From Cladophialophora immunda (taxonomy: Eukaryota > Ascomycota > Eurotiomycetes > Chaetothyriales > Herpotrichiellaceae), in the NCBI RefSeq assembly GCF_000835495.1, contig NW_015622543.1:5754619-5818618 (forward strand): a stretch of DNA of 64,000 nucleotides, in the 5' to 3' direction. Shown in pieces: positions 55,057 to 64,000 of the stretch (within the stretch, counting starts at the first letter, position 1; every line of letters starts with the position of its first letter). The position numbers were made by a program, and so were the translations under genes. The notes under the pieces were generated by a model, which was not told where the DNA came from, searched no databases, and worked only from the letters and a program-made list of their open reading frames with translations.

Positions 55057-58000
55057 TCAAAATCCATTGGTTGCCGGTTCCAGGGACGACGCATCGCGGA
55101 ACAGATCGATCAAGCATCCTGCTGACCATGCCTGAGTGGGCGACTAGAATCCAAAATATCAGCATATTGCTCTCATCGAGGACCTCTCACTGCGTGGAAA
55201 CTTACCGAATCCGCACAGAATGATCCATTCTTGTTCGTCAATTCCGTCAACCCCTTCCAGGGGCTATCCTTGATCGCTTGCTTGCATCCTTCGAGGCGTC
55301 TCGTGACCTGCTGGAAAGATTCCATCCTACCTGCAGCGTCTGTCCGTCGCTTCAGGTCAAAGTAAAGTAGTGCGCGTAAGAAAAAGCCTGTGGGCCATAG
55401 CCATTCGGGGCCCTGATGATAATTTCTGCCTTTGGACGTTGCAAAGTCCGTCGAATCTTCCGAATTATTGTAGTATGGCCGGTAGTTCAGGTCAGATGGA
55501 TCCAGTGTTGCCATTCCCGTGGGGCCACGAAGCACGTCATCCGCCACTTTCAACGCGTGTAGTGCTCGCTCTGGGGTAAAGAGATCCGGCGCGACCACCA
55601 TCGCAATCGAGAAGTTCGGTCGCAGCTGATAATCCTCGTACTCCTTTCCAGACTTGTACAGATCTTTGTAGATTCCCCTCCGATTGATAATCTTGGGATC
55701 CACGTCGTCGTCAATGTCATCCTTGGGATCCACTGGAATCCAGTAGCACTTTTCGAAATTGGTTTTGATCCGTTCAGCCCATTCCATGAAGGAGATCTTC
55801 TCGCCGCCGTCAGTTTCGACGCCTGACCACTGATAGTTCCCGGTCTTGTGGAGTTGGGCAACCCATCTGAGTGCGCTGTACAGAAGCCCTGTGATCTCAA
55901 CGGCAGCCCCGTCCCGAGGTGTACCAGGAACTCCTTTGCTGCCAGCTCGTTCACTTTCACCCATTTTGTCCATCCACGTTCCGCAGTTCCACTGGCTACC
56001 TCCAAAAATGATGCCGGTTTTCCAGTCGACATGGACGTCAATCTGAAAACCTTCAGGTCTCATTTGCATGTCCAGCTGAGGCCCGGCATTGTGTTCTCGG
56101 AAAGACAAGCTGGACGCATGCCGTTGCAGGATTTCTTGAATGATCTCCTGGATAGTGGATTCTTTCGAATATGCTCGCGGATCGTCCCAAGGAAACCATG
56201 TGTCATCGTAGGGCAAGAAGCGACGAGGAACTTTCTCCTGTAGGATGGACAGGCCATCGGGTGCAATCTTGGTATAATCTTGAATGTTCTGCAGAAAGAA
56301 CCATGGCGAGTCTCGAGAGTTGTACCTTGGGGCGGCGCCGCTGCTCAACAGGTTGGGTATCATGCCATGTTTCAAGACGCTTCCAAATGCCTTGATATGC
56401 TCCTTGGCTTCTGCGAACCGACCGGTACACAAAAATAGACCTCGCAGAGAGATGAAAACGTCTCGCCCCCAGCATCTGGCCCATGATACCGAAAAGTGAG
56501 GCAATCCAGCAGCGAGTGAAGGCACACTCTTGTCGGGCCACAATGATGCAGACTTGACATATCCTGTCTGTTGAATGCTGACCATGGCTAGGCTCTGTAA
56601 GAAGTTTTGACCATGTTGGATGTTTGGACTCATCAGCTCAACGGCTCTCTTAAACGCGGCGTCATACGCTGTCTGGAGGATGAGGGCAAAATAACGAGGC
56701 AGAAGAAAGCTCGGGATGATCCGTACTGCGTCAAATCGTTCTTTGAGCCATCGTGCAGGTTTTTCCAGTCGAGTATAGTCTTCCTTCTTGGCTATTCTTT
56801 CCATCCGCCCAACCAGGAAATCCAGAGCCCATTGCCCTTGCCGGAGATGATTGCATAGAGGGTGGCCCAGATCATTCCGACGAACAATGGGCTCCATCAC
56901 GCTCCACCAGCCTTGAAGGCCTGCATAGACCAATGGACCATAGTTGGGAATATTGTAAACCCCGTCTTGGCCATCGCTGATATCCCGTTCCTCAGCCTCG
57001 CATCGATAGAGAACAAAATTTAGATCGATGAGATCGAGCTCGCCGAATGCTTCATCCGTGCCGCTGGAGATGAAGGCTCCAAGACCGAGAGAGTGCTCGG
57101 CAGAAGGGACCCAGGTCTCAAAAAGGGCAATCGAACCGGGCGGGAAGTAGTCTGCGATCATAATAGTGGTGTCGCCATTTTCAGTGTGAATTGTGCTGCC
57201 TTTGATATTTCTCACACGGGATGGTAGACCGACGAGATATTCTTTGTCGCCCTGCGCCTCCCTTTTTGCTTGCTCGCTTTGGTCAACATCCAGCACCCAT
57301 GCACCGATCGGGCGGACTTTGGTTCCAGCAAGGTGTACAGGACTCAGGCCGCCGTTTCCGTTACCGAAGCCCGGGAAAGCAGTATGAGCAATTAGGAAAT
57401 ACCCTTTTCGCGAATCGGGATGTACTCTGTGGAGGGTGATGAGCTCGCCCTCATGATGAAGGAAGGTCTCGTCGTAGCCATCCTTACCCATCATGGTATG
57501 GATATGGTTCATCAGCTTCTTGACGCCAGCGATCCCTCCCTCGCCGGCACCGGTATGAACTTCGCCCTCAGAGCTGATTGATGCGTATTTGCGATCCTCG
57601 TTTACAAGATCGACAAGCTTCGGGTAGATCTCGTCGAAACCCATGACGCTGCCTGTTGCACAGCCACACATATTCACAAGCGCAGCCGTGGGTAATGTAT
57701 CCCTCGCATCTCTCTTTTGGGCGGGCATCTCGTTATCATGAGTGCAATCCATAAATAGTGCATGTACCGGCGATTCTCTGATATGCTTGACAAGCTCTCG
57801 GGTCTGGGGACCATCGCCATTGACAACCCCATTCTCAGACTTGTTTCCTAGTCTTGATGGAACATTGAGTTCGAAACTGCCAATCGGTCTGCCGCAGTGC
57901 CGATGCACGATTCGGCTCAGTTCTTGCGTGCTCCAAGCCTGCATGGCTTCGCGAATCAAGGCGCTCAGTCCCAACCGCTTGACAAACACGTAATCCATTT

Positions 58001-59804
58001 GTTCATTGCCAGTAAACAGCTCAGCAAACACTGCCAAATTCGGCTGCACTTTTCGCGCCTCGTCCAAAAGGTATTCGGCGACATGAATTGGGGTGGAATG
58101 GCAGTTATCGATTCGGAAAGCTGTAAAGTATTTGGCCATCAACCGAACATACTTTGTCATGTGCTCCCACAGATAAGGGTTGTCTTCAGGGCCTTTGCCG
58201 TATCTCAGCTTGACACAGTCACTCCATGGAATGAGTTCCCGCCTTAAATATGGTCTCCAATCAGGACCAGCATTGTCTTTCATGGCGTCGGCAGCCCAAA
58301 TCCACCCATTGACGGCTAGTGACAGTGCCTTTGGGTCGTGTTTGGCCGTCGTCTCGTTCTGTGGTAGCCGAGCGAAATATGTCTCGATGAGAGGATTGTC
58401 CTTGGTGATGGGGCCTAGTCTTGGGCCATGCGAGTCCATTCTCGTGTATTGCAGTCTCCCTCTTGTCTGGTCTAGGATGGCACCGCAGTCGGCATCAAAC
58501 TCTTTGTAGAATGGAAGGTTGAGCTCGTTTATGATTGCCTTGATCTCTTCCTCTGCGGGTTGTGTGTCCGCTCCGTCTTGATACCGTCCGAACAGAGTCG
58601 TGATAATGGCAGCTCCAACGCCAGGGTCAACTTTGCGCGAATATCGCCCGTCAATCCGGAGACGCGAATACTGCCCATCAACGCGCAGACTATTTAGCAT
58701 ACCTTTGTCAAGGATGAACGCTGCTTTCTGAGGGAGAGACCACGATTTGAAGGAGTCAAGTCCTCCGCCAATAGCTTTCTCAAACCCTTCAGGAGGTAAT
58801 TTGACAGCACCTTTCTTCCATGCGTTTATCACCGCCTGACTGTCTGATTTGACGTCGCAAACGAAGTATTCCCAGAGCCGGATCTTGTGGATCACATGCT
58901 CTTTGATGCCCGCGACGACCGTTTCGAGTTCGCCGGGGTTGTTGAAGACAGTTGGGAGACCAAAAGACTCGAGGTTGTCGCTATACTCAAGTAGAGCATT
59001 GTCAACGTCGAGCGCAGACTCCAACCAGGGAGCAGTTTCCACACTGTACCCTGCTTCGGGATGTTCCTCGAGCCATTTGCTATTGTTGGCGGTATGATTG
59101 AAGACAACATCCGTCAGACCCAATAGTTCGTGTTCCTCTTCCATGGATTTGACCATTCGTGCTAGATCCTTTTCACCGCCGGGAAAGAGTTCCCTGTCAA
59201 ACGCCAGCTGGTCATACAGGCTGTACGGGGAGTTGGACTCTCCCCTTTGTTGCAGTGGTGTAAAGTGGACCATGTTGTAGCCTCTTGCACTAATCCCTCT
59301 CAGATGCTTGTTCCAGTCCTCAGGATATCTGCCCATGAATTTGGAAACGACCGAGAAGATGCCCAGAGCATCGAGGGGCAAGCAGCTGCCACCAAGGCGC
59401 AGGCTCGGCTCGATATCGACATAGTAGGTCGGGGTGCGGGTAGGCTTGGGAGGCTCGACATCGCAGGTAGAAAACTCCGGCAAAGGGCTATAGGTGGTAT
59501 AAAACGAGAATGCGCCAGCGGAAGTGATGGGAATGTCGATCTCGAGCGTGCGATTGAAATCCGGGTGCAGCTTGAACTCATGATATCGGTTACGGTCGAA
59601 CGGTTGACCTTTTAGGGGAAAGTTGACCCAGAGACTTCCCTCCCGGCATATTGAGCTGGTTCCTTCAATAGCAAATCTCAGGTAGTACGCAGGCTCGGTC
59701 GGCGCAGGCAGGTAAATGTACTCATTGGGAACATCCGGAGCTCCTGCATCGGTGAGTGGCAGGAGATAGACTTGCCGGGTGCTCTGATGGGTTTTGGGAG
59801 GCAT
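55057..59804 (-). CDS. GDB1: Glycogen debranching enzyme
   Basis: A bifunctional 4-alpha-glucanotransferase and amylo-1,6-glucosidase, cytosolic. Exons 55206-59804 and 55057-55143 (57-nt spacer with GTAAGT...CTAG) give 1561 residues, the normal length. Transferase half: GYNMVHFTPLQQRGESNSPY, LTDVVFNHTANNS, FRIDNCHSTPIHVAEYLLDE with the nucleophile Asp, VFAELFTGNEQMDYVFVKRL with the acid/base Glu, and DCTHDNEMPAQKRDA. Glucosidase half (GH133): FSVSWARCWGRDVFISLRGL, PRYNSRDSPWFFLQ, EGFQIDVHVDWKTGIIFGGS and GRNYHQGPEWLWPTGFFLRA. The small last exon adds SPTQAWSAGCLIDLF, the conserved end of the family; without it the protein would stop short. All recognised active-site residues are present. Confidence 0.95.
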
Positions 59805-62060
59805 GTTGCCAGCTCGATGGAGGACTGAAGAGAACTTCAGGATAGGTGGGTGCCCTTGTGTGGCTCTTCTATGTCATTGTCTGATGACTACTCCTCGACC
59901 CGCGAAGCTGAATGTTGCACGAACTGGAGGTCCAGGCTAGTAATAATCCTGGTGGAAAGATAGGTACTCGGTGGACCAAAGGTTTGTAACAATGCAAGGT
60001 AAGAGGACGAGAAGCCGTGAAGGGAATGATCGCTCACCGAAGCACGGGTGAGGAGGAAGAACTATTGCGACGGTGGTGTGTAAACCTCATTATTATTCCA
60101 CGTTGAGGACAGTGCTAAGCAGAAAGCGGGAGCAACAGCAGCAGCCACTCGACCCCCGCCCGCCACGGCAGCCACGTTTGTTTTGTGTTGGCGGAGGCAG
60201 ACCAACTATCTTGATGGGCTCTGCTGAGTGGTGGGCAGGTGGTGAATGGATGATTTGAGATGGAAAAGTTCAATTCTCAGGCCCGTTCCTGCATCCCACT
60301 TCCCAGACTCGATGGAGAAGATGCCAGCGTCCCGGGCGAATGGTGGGGGAGCAAAGCAGGATTTCTAGGTGGGACTACGCCTAAACGACGCCTAGCAGCG
60401 GGTGCTTATCGTTAAGTAGGAGGGCCGCCTCGGGCGCGAGACTAATTCGGTTGTATCATTGCTCAGGCCAGTGGCGTAAGTGGCTGAACTCGGAGTGCCA
60501 AAGATGTGGAACGCGGCATGAGGCTGGAGAAGACACTTGCATTCATGATTCACAGATCTCTTGCGCCCTCAGTTCAAGGCCGGGTACGGACTCCAAGTAG
60601 ATCAACCGAGCGGAGTCGGTCAACCCAATTCTTGACCGCCTCGACCAGATGATATGATTCTGTTGTCCGGACTGGACTACTGATGGCTTTGCCTCTGGGG
60701 CAAGGTAGATGCCCAATACACAGAACTCAGAGCAAGTTGCACATCCACAGCATCATTCGTCCTATACCTGTCTTCGAGGAAAGGATAATCTTGCCTCCCA
60801 TCGAAAGCAGCCTCGCAGCGTGAGAGGAACAAGACAGCATGGTGCGTGTGGTTTCAACAGTGGTGCCGTCCTCGGTGCCCGCCGTCCTGGCAAGAATATC
60901 AGGCGATGTTTGCGGCCAATGGCCAAGACGTTTGGCTGAGACTGGAACTTGCGGTAAGAATTCCTTGTTAGTCCAGAAAATTTCAACATTTTGCCCCCTT
61001 GATGGTCATGTGTGGCAACGGTGGATCGTTCCAAGTCAGAATCAATGCATCCTGCACTGTGGGCCCAGCCGGTGAACTGGGGTCGACGAAAGTCCTCCTC
61101 TTTGCCTGCATTCCTGGGGAAAATTGTTCTCTCACTTGGCCCGAACTGATGGGCGACCTGACAGATGATGGACGCCACAGTCGATGCAGGAGAGATATTG
61201 CCGCTTGAAGGAGACCTTCCCTGTTCCTTCGCTAGCTGCGAAGCCAGGCGCGGAGTTGTGGGATTTTGGAGCAGCGGGAATCGACATCATCGCTTGCAGA
61301 TCGATGGCAATCTGGGGAACGCGGTGACGGCGTGTTGTCGTTGCCTCGATTTGGCTCGAGGTTGAATTTCCCGCCGCCTTGGAAGAATCTTCGTTGGAAA
61401 TTTGGAGCCCAAAACGGGTGTGCATGCACACATGGGTTTTGGAGCAGCGGTATTGAGCAAAAGGTCGACAGTCTCAAACGAGCCGAAAGCCGAAGACTGG
61501 AAGCTCTCAAGGCGCGAGGGAGGACAAGAGGAATGCCTCAACGCCCAGCCTTCTTAGCCTCCGCTTTTATTCAATGAGGCTGTTTCTATTACGTCTAGTT
61601 TTGGTCCTCCTCCTTACTTCAGTCAGGTTTCAACAGTCCTGGTGGTCCTACTTAAGAGGCTTCTTTTTTTTCTCTCCGCACGTGTGTCGCCAGAGGATTC
61701 TTGGTCAAATTCAGAGCCGTGATGATGCAAGCCTCGGGTCTCGCGAGGATGCTACTTATTTCGATGTAAATTGTAGAAGCCGGGAAGGAAGAGTGACTGC
61801 TCGTAGTTTTCTTCACTTCTCAACCCTCCGCCTCAATTTTCGCCAACTCAATCAATACCCTTAATTCTCAGACTCATTTTCGCTTTCCACCCTGTGTTTC
61901 TCCTCTTAAATATCCTTTCTGCCTTTTGACTGGGCTTCCTAGTAGTCCCGCTGTCCCCCATCTGACTCTACGCACAAACTACCTCCGGAGGGAATACTGC
62001 GCGTCTTCCCCGAAAGACACGATATTCTCGGCTTACATTTTGCTGTAACGCAAAGACAGC
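59805..62060. other. Long divergent intergenic region, GDB1 / Par32-like
   Basis: 2.25 kb with only short frames lacking domains. A pyrimidine-rich tract (about 61860-61970) precedes the Par32-like start, a usual promoter feature in moulds. Confidence 0.5.
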
Positions 62061-62604
62061 ATGACCAACCCGACTGTCACCTATGGCCGTGGTGGCGCTG
62101 GTCAGTACCATGCTCCAGCAATTAGCAGTGGGATTTTGCGAGCCAATCTCCTCTGACATGTGCATCAGGCAACGTCACCACCAAAAATAGCCAGTCGCCT
62201 GCTCTCGAGCCTCAGACCACTCCTTCGTTGAAATCTAAGACGTATACCACCGGGCGAGGCGGAACTGGCAACATGGCCAAGAACGACTTTGACCACCCAG
62301 AGGAAGCCCGCCGTGCTCAGGATGTCGATGTTCCCGCAATTACAATTCCAGAGGGTGTCCACCACACCGGCAGAGGTATGCGCGACCAAAGTTAAAACAC
62401 TGAATGGAACTGTGGAAAGCTGAAATCTGATCTACAGGTGGTGCAGCCAACCTATACAAGCCCACCGAAAATGAACAGCGTGAGGCTCGAGCACACAATG
62501 AGAAAGTGCGGTCCGAATCCTTCAACAAAGAACGAAGCACCATCCGTTCACTAGCGGACAAGACAAAGGAGACCCTAACCGGCAAGCATCACGCCGACAA
62601 GTGA
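62061..62604 (+). CDS. Par32/DUF3602-like protein with GRGG repeats
   Basis: A 137-residue protein from exons 62061-62100, 62169-62375 and 62438-62604. It carries three GRGGxxN-type motifs: YGRGGAGN near the start, TGRGGTGN in the middle and TGRGGAAN in the last third, the hallmark of DUF3602. The yeast member Par32 is phosphorylated on TOR inhibition and inhibits the ammonium permeases Mep1/Mep3, apparently through these motifs. Each intron cuts inside a repeat motif (first and third). The C-terminal part is a charged helix ending GKHHADK. No membrane span or signal. By family I infer a nitrogen- or TOR-linked regulatory protein. Confidence 0.85.
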
Positions 62605-64000
62605 ACAAAGAGGAACGAGAAGCCCCAACATTGCGCCCCGTTGAGATAAGAATTTTAGTTCATTAATTACAGCATCCGGACGGATTCGTTGTGCTCTGGC
62701 CTGGTGGGCATGGACGGTCATTCGGAACCGCTTTGCTGGCTGTGATGAGCAGTTTGAGGATGTGTCCTTGGACTTCCCCGTCCACTGGGTCCGTACTCGG
62801 TATGCAGATAGACGAAGCCAGGGCTACGCCACGAAGCGGAAGGTTGAATTCCGCACCAATATTGATCGATTCAAACTTCGGTAATGGTCCTGTAAGGGCG
62901 TGTGCAAGGAGAACGAACTCTGGAAGGCATTCGCCACTGGAGAAGCAGGTCTCAACTTAAGCGTCCCTCGGCGCCTTACTACTCCTTAGCTGTTCAACGA
63001 GGAAAAGTTGGGAGGGGGGTGTTGGTGGGTGCAGAGTGGAGTGTCAGTAGACGAAGATAGCGGCGAGCTGCACATGCCAACGAGGGCAATGGAATAGCGC
63101 GCACGAATTCTTTGGTTACACAGCGCCAAATGTCGGAGCAGCCATGTCAATCTCGTGGCCCTTTTTCCTGCACGGCACTCTGACGCTTGATCCAGGCCGC
63201 ACAACAGGCGACCCGAAAAACGCAGAGTGACGTGTCACACAGCCCATCAGCCACTGACCTCATACCAAGCAAGAATTGGGGCAACATATTAGGACAAGAG
63301 CAATGTTGCGAACAACATCTAGAAAAGGTATGGAAGCGTTGTTGACAGTGGCTCGCATTGGCAGCAAGCCACGGCTGGCGGTGGTGGAGCTAGGGATTTT
63401 TGGTTTTTCTTGTCGTTTTCTCCATCCTGTCAAGTTTTCCCTCTGGACTTTTGTGTAAGAAGCAAATACGGGGCTGTAGCTTTGAGGGGGATGAATTAGT
63501 AGGTAGGGACTAAAGTGCGGCAGATGCGCAGGATCGACGACTTGGTGCTTTTGCCGCGAGCCCCGAAGGTCAAAGCAACTGAAGAGGGGGGGAGCGGAGG
63601 GGGGAGCTGGTGCTGGAGGGGTGCTTGAGACTTCAGAACAGAGGGCAAGCTGTCAGAGAGCAAGGTGCATACCAGCTTGGGACTATACGACCCAGTACTC
63701 GGACCTTAGGTACCTACTGTATCTACCCAGGGTCCCAGGTACCTAGAGGAATTCAGGCAAGAATACGAGAAGGGCGCCACAGCTACCGACAACCCCCAGC
63801 GAGCTCTCCCCCCCTCCAGCAGCACCACCCCGAAAAAGGAAGCAGGGTTCCGGTGCTCGTAGCGGGCGGTAGATCATGCCAGGGGCGGTGGATAACCCCT
63901 ACTCCCTGCCTAGGGGCCAGCTACTGTAGCTACCTGCAGCCAGCTGCTAGGTTAGACCTGTCGGATGCGCACCCGCCTGCTTTGTTGGGAGGCCCCAGGC
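62605..64000. other. Right edge, no supported gene
   Basis: Only short frames without domains. A G-rich tract at about 63584-63621 can form a G-quadruplex, and TAGGTACCTA palindromes lie near 63700-63745. Confidence 0.4.

Noticed and set aside
60762..61178. 138-codon minus frame upstream of the Par32-like gene
   Set aside because: No domain or coding bias; it overlaps equally long frames on the other strand, as expected by chance.

Overview
This window is nuclear DNA from a filamentous ascomycete (Pezizomycotina). Genes carry short 45-140 nt GT-AG introns, and many protein types are fungal-specific: HET, fungal STAND with a Goodbye-like domain, DUF3425 bZIP, DUF3602/Par32, Ame1, BIG1 and the alpha-aminoadipate-pathway LYS12. 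The NAD glycerol-3-phosphate dehydrogenase has an internal Ser/Pro-rich insert, which leads me to guess Eurotiomycetes, but I cannot fix the order. All exon structures below were read by eye from splice consensus and reading phase.

Left block, 0.7-10.6 kb: a small accessory or secondary-metabolism-like neighbourhood that is largely broken. It holds an NLR-type N-terminal remnant, a CmcJ-like oxidoreductase remnant with two frameshifts, an amidase, an alpha/beta hydrolase, a bZIP regulator frameshifted inside its DUF3425 domain, a Baeyer-Villiger-type flavin monooxygenase with a stop codon inside its family fingerprint, and an unrecognised frameshifted remnant. Lesions are concentrated here and nearly absent from the conserved genes to the right, so decay is more likely than poor sequence.

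11.3-30.9 kb: a large STAND/NACHT protein with a zinc-ligand tail, the inner-kinetochore subunit Ame1/CENP-U with a duplicated N-terminal motif exon, LYS12, BIG1, UBA4, glycerol-3-phosphate dehydrogenase, a HET-domain protein and a four-exon protein of unknown function.

31.3-39.7 kb: a compact catabolic cluster. It contains a cytochrome b5-fused acyl-CoA dehydrogenase, a nitronate monooxygenase ending SKL, an atypical SDR ending SKL, an acyl/aryl-CoA ligase ending ARL and a kappa-class GST ending AKL. Four of the five carry PTS1-type peroxisomal signals, and CCTCGG boxes lie in the three regulatory intervals. I infer a peroxisomal acid-degradation unit; the substrate is unknown.

40.2-40.8 kb: a tRNA-Asp(GTC) gene whose T-loop and Pol III B box are split by a 61-nt insert with perfect spliceosomal signals (GTAAGT, CTGAT, ATAG). 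Removing it restores a complete cloverleaf. This is the most unusual object in the window.

41-62.6 kb: mostly conserved genes (membrane dipeptidase, membrane-anchored GH5, GT2 glycosyltransferase, a disordered protein, a Kex2-site secreted protein, DAHP synthase with a 6-nt first exon, glycogen debranching enzyme and a Par32-like protein), followed by 1.4 kb without a recognisable gene.
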